DNA of 64,000 bases from Tamarix chinensis (lineage: Eukaryota; Streptophyta; Magnoliopsida; Caryophyllales; Tamaricaceae), in contig CM060172.1 in NCBI GenBank assembly GCA_030549775.1, forward strand, positions 126,221,122 to 126,285,121, written 5' to 3'. How positions within the stretch are numbered: position 1 is the stretch's first letter; each line of letters opens with the position of its first letter. Below the pieces are notes generated by a model. The model was not told the DNA's origin. It ran no database searches and saw only the letters and a program-made list of their open reading frames with translations. Positions 1 through 10,292 of this stretch are shown here, piece by piece. The position numbers and the translations under genes were made by a program.

Positions 1-170
1 TTTAAGGTTTATGGTTTTCGATGTATGGTTTGGGATTTAGAGTTTAGGGTTTTAATTTAGGGTTTAGGATAGAGGTTTACAGTTTGCAATTTAAGGTTTA
101 TAGTTAAGGTTTGTAGTTTAGGGGTTATGATTAAGGATTGGGGTTTGGGTTTAGGATTTAGACTTAGGTT
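1..170. repeat. Degenerate telomere-like (TTTAGGG-type) repeat
   Basis: The G-rich + strand is built of short variants of the plant telomere unit, such as TTTAAGG, TTTATGG, TTTAGGA and GTTTGGG. Exact TTTAGGG occurs near 43, 56 and 117. The array has no fixed seven-base register and touches the window edge, so its true size is unknown. It reads as a decayed interstitial telomere-like tract, not an active telomere. Confidence 0.6.
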
Positions 171-264
171 TGGATAAGAATTTAGATTAGTTATTTATTA
201 AATGTTGACTGCATATCAAATGTTTATTTAATAGTTAAGAGTGGTTATGATATTTGGTTCCTAT

Positions 265-300
265 ACATACACACACACAGACACACACACACATACATAT
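265..300. repeat. (CA)n microsatellite
   Basis: The tract is an almost pure CA run interrupted by one G and ends in ATACATAT. It produces the spurious threonine-histidine and valine-cysteine reading frames seen here. Confidence 0.9.
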
Positions 301-1499
301 AAGATGGGTCGAATTCGAACGCAAGTCAATGACGTAGAATTCAGCGCCCAAACCCCCCGCACTATGGTTCTGTTTTACGCTAATATCTTCGATAGCATTG
401 TTTTGGAAGCAAATATGTGTTAGCAGTATTCTTCCGCTTGGAAAAATGTTACCAATCAGCGGGGTATTTGTTGCCTGCGTTCTGATTTTTTCTGTTCCTA
501 GCAACAGTGTGCCAAATCAGGCTTTGAACTTTCCTATCAGGGATTAATTGAAAAGGCCGTTCGGCTAAAGGAAATATAGGGACCGAAAACTTGGGTCCAA
601 TTAAATCCAAAAGCGCTATATATACAAATTTTAAATTCAAACTAATTTGTTTAAATATGAATATCAATACAATAATTTTTTATTTTATTAATAATTTATT
701 AATATAAACTAACAATAACATAACATAAAATAAATTATGGCATAAAAAATATAAAACTTTTATTATTATAATAATAATAGTGATAATAATAAAAATAATA
801 CTATTAATAAATTTATCGCATTTGTATGACATATTTTTTTAAATATATTATTATTAGTTTATATTACCCAATTATTAATAAATAAAATAAAATAAATATA
901 TTTAGAAAGAAAAAATAATAATTTAACTTTAGAATTTAGATATATAGTTAAATACAAATAAAAAAATGGCAGGAAACATGTACGTATCGATTCGATATTT
1001 GGTCAGCGCAGAGAGACGTAGGATGGTATAGGAAACTAGCAAGCTACGACTATCATGATTCATGGGATCAACATATAAAGTTTACGTGAAGGTTTGGATT
1101 TGTGAGCCTCGTAGGCAGGGCTATACTCTGAAATGGTAGAGATGAAATTCAAAGCAAATACCAGGAATATGTTGTCATCATCTATCAACTGTACGAGTTA
1201 TGATTCTGACAAGATAAGTATCGGTGAAAATAAAAATTCCCAGTTATTTATCTTATTTGATCTAATATTTAAAGTGATTTTGTTGAGAATGGTAAATATT
1301 TTTTTAAAAAAGTAAATATATAATCCAATTAATAAAAAATTAAATAAATTAGATATACAATCTAAACTATATAAATAATATTTGATCCAAAAATTTATTT
1401 TATTATTATTTTTATTACATATAAATAAATTTAGGTGTGTATATTAAAGTTTTACTTATTGGATTTATTATTTAGATTATAATTTACCTAGTGTCGCTC
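301..1499. other. Intergenic sequence, no gene seen
   Basis: The first 300 bases have mixed composition with no conserved reading frame. From about 600 the sequence turns into AT-rich low-complexity DNA, broken by a mixed-composition stretch at about 965-1135. Open frames are short and composed of AT-rich codons. I recognise no gene or element. Confidence 0.6.
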
Positions 1500-2564
1500 A
1501 TATCTACACTCTCATACACTCGTTCCATTAGTCGGCAGGACTACCCTAATTTTATTTCATTTATGAAAAACACAATTCTTAGCCTCTTAGTCTTGACACT
1601 CGCAAACCTTAACATTCTTCTGTCTCACTAGACCTTCAACCCTCCAACCTCCATGATGAACGTAAACGACAACACTTGTTGCAATTCCTCCTTTTTCAGA
1701 TGACGGCACCAGATAACGGTATACACCATAGATCTACTAGCTCTTAAACAACATTGCATTAGATTGGCAAGGCGAACTACATCTCTTCCTATCCTTTGAA
1801 CCGGTAAGTCCCTCTTTTGTATCCCTCACCTTCAGTCTCTTTTGAAATTCCTACCTCACCTTCAATCTCACGATAAAATATTTGATTTTTAACTTATAGG
1901 TTGAGAGAAACATAATTGATTTTGTGGCTTCTATATTCATTCCAGTTCCATAATTTTTATCCCATCTCGGTTCTTGTATATTTGTATTCAATTGATTCAT
2001 TTTGTATCAATTTGTAGTTTTAATGTGACTTTTAATACATTCGGTTTTAGTTTCTACTTGTATATAAAACTAGCTCTCAATAAGCATTTTAGGGATTTCA
2101 TTTTAATGCATCATTTTAGTTATTCCAATATGATTTAATTTAGTTTTAGCATTGTTGTTGTTTATTAAGTTTGATTTTGATGTTTAGAACCATAAGATAT
2201 TTTATTTTATTTTTTTATTTGCTGAGAATAAGATGAATAATCTGTTGTTACTTACTTAGTTTTGACTTTATGATATTATGTTGTCATGTTGTATATTGAG
2301 TTTACTTAGCTTTAACAGTCTTGGTTTGTATTGAGTCTCAACAGTCTTGTTATTTAAAGTTTGCTCCTCAATCAACCCATTCTTCCTATTTGCTACTTCC
2401 ACCGCTCCTTTCACTTCCCAAATTATTCTATATTGTTTGGATATTTTGTTGTTGTTTACTTACTTTAATCAGTTTTAGTTGTTATTCTGTAGTGTGGTTG
2501 ATGTCTTTGGTGGAAGAAATGTTAATATTCTTCTATTTTTGTTAATTTTCATCTTTAATCAATT
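1500..2564 (+). other. Probable leader or intron of the hAT element
   Basis: This T-rich stretch lies directly upstream of the decayed hAT transposase and has no conserved frame. It begins with a pyrimidine-rich segment at about 1590-1860 and continues as T-rich sequence with several TTTTAG-type acceptor-like sites, as in the 5' leader introns of plant hAT elements. I could not find terminal inverted repeats or an 8-bp target duplication, so the left end of the element is unknown. Confidence 0.35.
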
Positions 2565-3876
2565 ATGGTTGACGGTAGTAATTTGAGGGATGCGCCTAGT
2601 GAATAGGTGGCTAGTTTATCTCCAATTGTGGAGTATGTTGGTGATGACTTACCATCCTTGATGAATATGACAATACAAGTGCTCCTTCTCCAACCTCAAG
2701 TGGTGCTAAACAAGTAGTATATCAAGGTAAGAAAAGATCTTGATGTGTAAATGTTTTACAAATATGAGTACTAATGCTTTGAGAGGTGCTTGTGATTATT
2801 ATGGAAAATATTATGTTGTTGATCTGAAGAAAGGAACTAGTATGATGATGAAACATGTTAATTCTGCCAATAAAAAAAAACCTCCAACTAATAAGGAGAA
2901 AAACATAAGACTAGTGACCTTTCTTTTTTTATATGTGGCAAGAAAATAGGGTTGTGGATCGAATATTCCAAATCTTTGTTCAAAGAAAAATTTGGGTACT
3001 TGAAACTTAATCAAGAGGGTAGTAGGAAGGCTTTGGCTAGGATGATAATTGTAGATAAGCTTTTCTTTGGGTTTGTTGAGAGAGAGAGAGATTCATTTGT
3101 GTGTGTGTGTGTGTGATGGTTATTCAACCTTTTTTTATTATACCTTCAAGGGCAAGGTGACCAAAGATTGTTATAAAAAATTTATGGAAGAGAGGGAAAA
3201 ATAAAAATAGTACTTTTGCAAATCTAGTTATAGGGTTAGTCTCACTATAGTCGCTACTAATTTATGATCTTCATGTCATAATCTTGGATATATGTGCTTA
3301 ACTGGTCATTATATAGATCAAAATTAGAATTTTCAAAATAAATATTATTAATTTTATCAAATGATGGGTCATTATGGTAAGATTATTAGCAAAACTATTG
3401 AAATATGTATTCTTAATTAGGGAATTAACAAAATTTTGACTATAATGGTTGATAACGCTAGTTCTAATGATTTTTGCATCAAATGCTTAAGGAAAATATT
3501 CAACATTTGGGGTGGTGGACTACTTTTGGATGATGATTGTTTCTATATGAGATGTCCTACCCATATTTTGAATTTAGTTGTAAAAGAGGGTTTAAAGGAA
3601 AATATTGATCCCATTATTCGAGTCTGGTCAACTTTGAAATATGTGTTATCATCTCCTACTTGTTTGGCAAAGCTTGAGATTTATGTTAAACGAGTTAAAT
3701 TGAGTTCCCAAAAAATTAATAATAATACAAAACGATTGTTGCTTTCTGATATAAATATATCATTGCCATTTAAAAAATATTATAAAAAAAATATCATGTG
3801 TGTGTGTGTATCAAGCTATAAAACCACCAATCATCATGGGTTTAAATCATCTACGAAATTACAAGGTCCACAATAA
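2565..3876 (+). pseudogene. hAT-family transposase remnant (BED finger plus catalytic region)
   Basis: This is a broken transposase of the hAT superfamily (Ac/Tam3, DAYSLEEPER/RICESLEEPER-like), which would cut and paste its own element in the nucleus. A start at 2565 begins MVDGSN and is soon stopped. At about 2775-2860 a BED-type zinc finger is visible (AC-DYYGKYYVVD-KKGTS-MKHV), but the second cysteine of the finger and the final zinc ligands are lost. At about 3235-3320 there is an RVSLT segment followed by GYMCLTGHYID, typical of hAT proteins. At 3436-3700 the clearest block reads DNASSND, MRCPTHILNLVVKEGL and LSSPTCL, matching the hAT catalytic domain. Stops and frameshifts separate the blocks, and the C-terminal dimerisation domain is not visible. 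The element is dead. Confidence 0.8.
3079..3114. repeat. (GA)n and (GT)n microsatellites
   Basis: A GA run and then a GT run separated by a few bases lie inside the hAT remnant and disrupt its frame. Confidence 0.9.
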
Positions 3877-4079
3877 TCCAACACAATCAATTGTTGGATA
3901 TACTAAACAAATATCTAAATAGGTTAACAATTAATTAACTCAAAGTTTGGTCCCTTAAGCATTAACTACATTATTTTAAAAGTCTTTAACTAAATCATAT
4001 TTTTTAACTTTTGGGCCAAATCAAATTACAAAATTATATTTTGATGTGGTTTGGTTAGTCGTTTAACCATATTCAATAT
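3877..4079. other. Spacer between hAT remnant and AT-rich array
   Basis: No gene is visible. The segment has mixed composition with phrases such as TTTGGTCCCTTAAGC followed by AACTTTTGGGCC, which look like a decayed repeat border. I cannot name the element. Confidence 0.4.
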
Positions 4080-5330
4080 ATACCTTATCACATATTTCTC
4101 ATTATAATTAATAGTATCATTATTATTTATTTATTAACATTTATAATTAATCTTATTTATTTTAATTATTTAATTAAAACATTAAATAAAAATATTTTTA
4201 TGAAATATGTTTAATAATTATAACTAATAATACTCTTATTAATTAAGTATTTTTACTTATAATTAGCATTATTTTTTTATTATGATTAACATTAATCTTA
4301 TAAATCATTCATATATTATTAAAATTAGTATTTTTGTTAATTATTAATTAAAAGTTATAATAAATAGTACCCTTATTAATTTTCTATTTAACATTATAGT
4401 TAATAAATTTTTAATGATTAATTATTTATAATTATAATTGATATTATTTTTGGTTATTAATGATATATCTATACTATTGATAGTATCATTATTAATTACT
4501 TATTTATAGTTATAATAATAATTATTATTATTATTTATTGATTAATTACAAGACTAATAATGTTTTATAATAATAATAATAAATAATTATATCTAATAAT
4601 ACTCTTATTAATTAATTAGTTATAATTAAATTTATTTCTCATAATATTAAGTAATATTAATATTATACATTATTTATATATTTTTGAAATTAATATTATT
4701 TTTCTTGATTAATTATTTATATTTTTTAATAATATTTTTATTAATTATTAATTTATAGATATAATCAATTATATCCTTATTAGTTTGCTATTTAAGATTA
4801 TAGTTGATATTTTTTCCATTGACTTATTATTATTATTATTAACTTCAATATGTATTATTAATTTTAATATTATTAATTAGTTAATTATAATAATTATTAA
4901 TTTATTTGATTATTATTATCATTATTATTTTATTAATTATATTTAATGATTATAATAATCATCATTTTTATTAATTTATTTTGTATACTTTTAACTACCT
5001 TCACTTATAATAATTATGATTAATATTATTCTTACCAACAATGTTTTTCATTAAAATTAATATTATTTGTAATGGTTTATTGTTTATTTAACCAAATTAA
5101 TAATATTTTTATTTTTTATTGCATTATAGTTATAATTTATATTATTCTTATGAATTATGATTATAATTCATATATCTTGCAATGATTGATTATCTATAAA
5201 TATGATTAAATGTTTTTCATTATTCATTTATCTTTACATTTAATATTATTGTTATTAATAAATTATAATAAATATTATTTTTAATGATTATTTAATTTTA
5301 ATTATGATAAATAATGTTTTGTGGTGGTGG
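4080..5330. repeat. Very AT-rich degenerate repeat array
   Basis: For more than 1.2 kb the sequence is almost entirely A and T. Variants of TTAATTATTTATAATTATAA recur at loose spacing (for example near 4250, 4420, 4500, 4700 and 4740), together with ATTATT and AATAAT runs. Because both orientations of the motif occur, the tract can fold on itself. It has no coding potential. It could be a decayed AT minisatellite or a matrix-attachment-like tract; the sequence alone does not decide. Confidence 0.6.
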
Positions 5331-6056
5331 GTAAATAATAAAGTTATAATGGTAATAGTATAATATGGTTTAGATATTTAATAGAAAGTAGTGGGGTCCA
5401 CTCATATAATAATAATAATAGGGTAGATATAGCAATAATGCTATTCGAAAAACAATATGCAAACCATAGATTGTTAAAACTAACAATATAGATAATAAAA
5501 ATTGTTTCCAAACATACACAATATGTTATTTATATATATGTAATACTTGAGAAATTATTTCATTCACATGTAGTAAACTAAGTGAGAGGTTCTAGCCATC
5601 CCTTGCTAAGCACCATCCAAACACCAAACCATATTGCATAACATCTCATATGGGTCATACTCTAATAGTAAACCACACATTCAACAAAAAATCCTCCCAA
5701 AACCATGAAACAATGGATCGGTACGTGCATAAAAAAGAACGACGCAGAGAACTACCATAGAAAAATATTGCGTGTGAGAAAGGGGGGAAAAGTCTGAAGT
5801 CATCCACCTCTAAAATTATATCTAGAGTCATGCTCAAAAGTCATAAATATGCTCCTCTCTAAGTTGGGTCTGGTGAGAGAATATCCTAGGGGTTAGGAGT
5901 TCCTGGCTCGCCCCTATCCTACTTCACTTTGAGCGTTTATCCTCGATATTTGGTCATATACACTCACTAATTCTTCCTTTTGTCACTGCTTTACCGTCTT
6001 TGTTTCTCTGGTGAAGATTCTACAAGGTCACTTTTTCTTTTACGCGAACTTTCCCG
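5331..6056. other. Spacer and probable 5' leader of LINE
   Basis: No conserved reading frame is visible. The last 150 bases, with a pyrimidine-rich tract at about 5965-6050, run straight into the LINE ORF1 start at 6057 and may be its 5' untranslated region. Confidence 0.35.
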
Positions 6057-6800
6057 ATGGCGCAAGAGTTGATTGAAGACTAAGAATGCCTGTCGATTGG
6101 GAAAGGGGATAACCATGAAAAGATCCTCCGCTATAATTTGGAGGAGGCGGGGAGTGATGATTAGGTTGGTAGAACTCTGATTGGATGCACCTACACCGAG
6201 AAAGCCTTTAACTCAAAAGCCAATCTTTTTTGTGTTTGAATTTAGATGTAAGTGAGATGGTGAGTGGGTATTGTATGACAATCTTTGGAATTTTAACAAT
6301 AATTTACTTACGTTGGAGAAGTTGGATAAGCTTACGTTGGAGAAGTTGGATAAGGACATGTAACCTAAAAATGTGTCCTTTACAACAATTATATTTTGGT
6401 TTAGGATTTATAATCTCCCATTCAACCAGAGGTCATGGTAATATGGTGTCTTTATCGTAAACCAATTGGGTAAATTTATTGAAGTGGGCGATGAAATAAT
6501 AGTAGGATGGTGTCGTCCTTTGTAAATTAGGGGCGCACCTCAATACCCCAAAATTATTGAGGAATCTAATCAGCATTAAGTTTACAAATGGAAGAACTAT
6601 GGCAATCACTCTGAAATATGTGAGACTTCTAAATTATTGCTATGTTTGTGGATGGACGGGCCATGTTAAAAATGGATATGACTGATGTTATAAGGATCCT
6701 AAACATGGCGAAGAAGAGTATTATGGTGTAGGGCATTTTGCTTCTCCCATGAAAAGGAGCATGAGCACCTATGTTGGATCTAGAAGCTTTCTCCCGTAGC
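6057..6800 (+). pseudogene. L1-type LINE ORF1 remnant (CCHC zinc knuckle)
   Basis: This is the decayed first protein of a plant L1 retroelement, normally an RNA-binding protein that packages the LINE transcript. A start at 6057 gives MAQELIED followed by a stop, which fits the usual acidic N-terminus of plant ORF1 proteins. At about 6625-6690 a zinc knuckle is recognisable as CYVCGWTGHVK; the later cysteine of the CCHC set is lost next to a stop. It is followed at about 6715-6760 by YYGVGHFASPMKRS, which corresponds to the YGPWLRA segment that follows the knuckle in plant LINEs. Several stops and frameshifts are present. LINE ORF2 remains follow on the same strand. Confidence 0.65.
6307..6354 (+). 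repeat. 24-bp perfect tandem duplication
   Basis: Two adjacent identical 24-base units (6307-6330 and 6331-6354) start CTTACGTTGG and end GGATAAG. They keep frame with each other inside the dead LINE ORF1, giving a repeated RWRSWI peptide. Perfect identity in an otherwise decayed element suggests a recent local duplication. Confidence 0.9.
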
Positions 6801-7327
6801 AATTTAGTAATGAATTTCTTATCTAGCTTGAAAGCGAATATTCATGTTCTATCTGGAACACAACGACACTGAATTGGGGTAGAGTTCTAAAAAGGGTCAA
6901 CAATAAACATGGAAGAATAGTTTGGTCCATGAATTAAATGACAAGGGGATCCTTGAGACTTCTGCACAAGTTTTAAAGTCGAGACAAGTGCTCCAAAGTG
7001 GCTTGTTAGCAGAGAAGGAACCATTGGCTTGTCTCACTAGTGCCAATATATCATTTGATATAGGTTAAGCCCTTAGAAAACCAAAGAAATGAAAAGAAAT
7101 TGGGTCAAGCAGCAGAGTGGTCAACTCTAAGACTAATGTTTCAAAAATGCTATTTGCATGGGTATGAAGATGTCCATAAGAGTTAGGCTAGGGAGGTGGA
7201 GGTGTCCATGCATCACCACAATGACAAGGATGAAGTGAACATGCATTACCAAGAAGGCATGATCAGTGATCTTATTATTTATGAACAAGTGGAGCCTAAG
7301 ATTAACGTGCCTCGTTGGAGAAAATAG

Positions 7328-8455
7328 ATGTTTATCATTTCCTTGAATTGTAGGGGGTGGCTAATCCGTCCACAATTCACCACCTTCGAAGTTACTAATA
7401 GTGTAAGTAGAATTGGAGGCATGGTTTTGCAATAGAAAATTCACCTTAGAGTGGAAGTGATTGTCATGCCATCCCATCACATCAATGTCTTATTGATTGA
7501 GGTATTTAGGGGGAAAGAATGGTGTCTTACAAGCTTTTGTGGTTGGTTTAATATCCACAAGTGGAATCTATCATGGGAACGCTTATCTCTCTCATCATGA
7601 TATGGCATGGGTAGTTATATGAGCTTTTATTGCAATCATTTATCAACACGAGATGCAAGGGAGAACTTTGGAATGCCAACATAATAAAACATCTACAAAC
7701 CACCCTTGAAGAGTGTTAGCTAATGAATCCAAGATATCAAGCCTATTTTTTCACATCCAACAAATAGGTGTATCCTTAATAATAAAACCCAATGCCAAGT
7801 AGATAAAGTCATAGCCAATATGAATCGGGTCTTTATTTTCCCTATCTTTGAGGTGATGCACTTGGAGAACACATGGTTGGACCACTTTTTGATGAAATGT
7901 TGGGATGCTTGACAAGGACATCATTATGGAAGGAAAGTCTTTATATTTGAGAAAATTTTTACAACATCTTAATCTTGTGAGGCCATTGTCCCTAGCAACT
8001 AGGGTGGTATATATGGCATGAGAACTTGGGTGTGCATGATAAAATCAAGAATTATGTGTAAACTTTGCAACAATGGGATAGAGGTTAATTCATCAGCATT
8101 GGATGCCAATTAAAAGAATCTAAGTTTGTTAAATGTAAACAAGCCTTACCCTCAGTAGGTTGAATAGTGTAGATATCTTTTGAAGCACATGGATGAATTG
8201 TTCAGATTGGAAGAAGTTATGTGGAAAAAATAATCATGTGAGCTTAAATATGTGAAGGATATCGTATCAACTCCTTCTTCAATCAATTTGTCATTGTCCA
8301 CAAGAAAAGGAATAGGTTGCATGGACTGGATGATGAACATGATAGATGTATAATAGATGAAAATGGAATGGCGATAGTGGTGCAAATGTATTCTGTAGTT
8401 TATTATTTACCTGACATCTAGAGGGTTGTAGAGCACATTAGATCGTGTGTTGGCC
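7328..8455 (+). pseudogene. L1-type LINE ORF2, endonuclease region remnant
   Basis: The segment opens at 7328 with MFIISLNCRGW, the N-terminus of plant L1 ORF2, whose apurinic-type endonuclease nicks target DNA for reverse transcription. Further pieces in order are WCLTSFCGWFN with HKWNLSWE (about 7520-7580), a KVIANMNRVF segment followed by DHFL (about 7805-7895) for the end of the endonuclease, and LEEVMWKK with STRKG (about 8200-8320), which corresponds to the linker before the reverse transcriptase. Stops interrupt all pieces. The reverse transcriptase core is absent: similarity ends near 8455 and an LTR-like segment follows. A LINE that keeps its 5' half and lacks the 3' half was cut after insertion. 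Confidence 0.75.
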
Positions 8456-8879
8456 AACAAATGAAAAAATCATTAATTTTTTTTCACTATATCCGAGGTC
8501 AAAACAACCCTAAATCATACTCACCCTGCCAAAACTCTAAACCCTAATGGTATGCGTGCCCTTTTTTCTGGAAACGTTGGCACATTGTTGGTAGGGATGT
8601 ATGTCAGTAAGTGCTTTTGGTTATTAAAATTATCTTCATATGTCTATGGATTGGAATTATATCTCTACTTCCTTAATCTAAAATGTGAATGAACCATAAA
8701 GCATGAGAGCATTATGCCTAATGAGCTTATTTAATGCATTGTGTTAGCCAGTTTCCAAGGCTATAAATTATAGGTTGAAGCAACTTATATAGAACACTAC
8801 CCATGGATGAGTGATTTTATTCTTTAGGGTTTGGATGTAGAGTTAATGTTATATGGTAGCTAGTTTTTATCCGGATGCA
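8456..8879. other. Spacer, unrecognised
   Basis: No conserved frame is visible. It lies between the LINE break and an LTR-like 3' end and may be part of that same LTR, but I cannot align it reliably. Confidence 0.35.
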
Positions 8880-9150
8880 TTTTGAATTATTAGTTCCATC
8901 GTATCTCTTTTTGTTGTATTTTGTTTATGTTGAAGTTTAATCTCTAACTCTTATCTAAGTTTTATGAAAAGTTTCTTCATTCTCTCCTTATCTTATTTTA
9001 GGTTCTAAATATTTTCAATTGTATTTTATTTAAGGATAGCACGATAAGCTAGACTTATATTAAGTATAGTATGGCAGTAACATCTAATTATCTCGATATT
9101 ATGCTTCCGCTAAAATAAAAAATTTTAGTAGTAAATTTTTAGATGTTATA
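8880..9150 (+). mobile_element. Truncated Tekay-like LTR, 3' end
   Basis: The end of this segment matches the 3' end of the other LTRs in the window. It shares the phrase AGTATGGCAGTAACATCTAA with the LTR ending at 17454, then TGCTTCCGC, a TTTTAGTAGTAAATTTTT segment and a terminal GATGTTATA in place of GTGTTACA. The 5' part of the LTR is not recognisable, since LINE sequence lies where it should be. The upstream limit is approximate. Confidence 0.5.
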
Positions 9151-9689
9151 GTTTAATCATAGAAAAAATAAGTAATATATATCATGCCAATAGTTAAAAA
9201 AGAGGGAATATGAAAAATTCAAATCTCTTAGGGAATAATGATGATGACAAAAGAAGAAGAAAAAGGAAGTTTAGTGATGACTACAAAGGTGATTAGTGGA
9301 GAGGAAGAAAGAGGAGATATAGGAAGCAAAAATGGTGGAATATAAAAAAGGAACCAATTCGAGCAACAAATCTTTGTGAGTTCATGCAAAATTTAAGGTC
9401 AAAGGGATGTCTGCTGGGTTATAAGTCAAAATTTAAAGAATAAAAAAGAAAAGAAATCCTAATAGGTCTATATGACGGTTATAAATCAAAATTGTTATAT
9501 ATAACCCTAAAATATGGAAAAAATAGTGCCTCTTAATATTCAATGACAGTTTTAACTTCAGTCAACTATTTTATACCCTCTATGTTGTTAAAAATAAAGT
9601 GCCCTAAATCTCGCAGCTTTTCTTTTTACTGGGAATGTTATATACAAATGTCTTAGTATAATAGTCGTACATGGGTTGCCATCTATTTT
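9151..9689. other. Spacer, no gene seen
   Basis: A purine-rich stretch (about 9200-9350) and AT-rich sequence show no conserved reading frame. Nothing recognisable is present. Confidence 0.45.
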
Positions 9690-10292
9690 ATTTTTGTCGT
9701 GGTGTAGTGGTGAAAATATCAAATTTTGGAGAGATAAATGGATTTCAAAGTACACCTCTTTTTGTGTTACCCCACCCAACACGTAAAAGAACACAAAACA
9801 TTGTGTGAGTGAGCTTATGAATGACGCCAGAACTGGCTAGAACACTCAACTGCTAGATGACACCTTTATTTCTTATGATGTTGAAATCATTACATCTACA
9901 TCACTGTATACTAAAGCTCCATACACATTGGAATGGTTTTATACCTCTTATGATGAATACACATTATGTAATGCCTACAATCTGCTCCTATAATTGGCCA
10001 ACCAAGTTTATACAAGTAGCTCAACTAGGTAGAATGATGGAGTATGGTCCAAAATCTGGTGGCTAAAATCCATGCCATGAGTCCACAATTTTGCATAGGT
10101 GGTTTTTTTAACATTTTTTTTTATGGTGGAATGAGTAAGGAAAAAATTGTAGACTTGTAACAACAATGCCATGTTTTTTGGTTAGGATAAGACAAACCTT
10201 CATGTGCTAATCCATTTCCTATTAGCAAGATGTTATTGAAATTGAATTCCGGTGGTAGCAACCACACCTTCCACTTATAGGCTATATGGTGG
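9690..10292 (+). pseudogene. LINE ORF2 fragment, zinc-binding C-terminal region
   Basis: Across several broken frames this segment matches the region after the reverse transcriptase of plant L1 elements. GENIKFWRDKW at about 9710-9745 is the usual G-x-x-I-x-FW-x-D-x-W motif. A segment with LLDDTF and YDEYTLCNAYNLL follows (about 9850-10000), matching the VKSAY region, then WSKIWWLKSMP at about 10045-10080, which is the W-x-x-IW-x-x-x-x-P motif. It breaks at the solo LTR that starts at 10293, and LINE-like RNase H sequence appears on the far side of that LTR. Confidence 0.6.

Noticed and set aside
241..504. Frames rich in Thr-His or Cys-Val dipeptides
   Set aside because: They are translations of the CA microsatellite.
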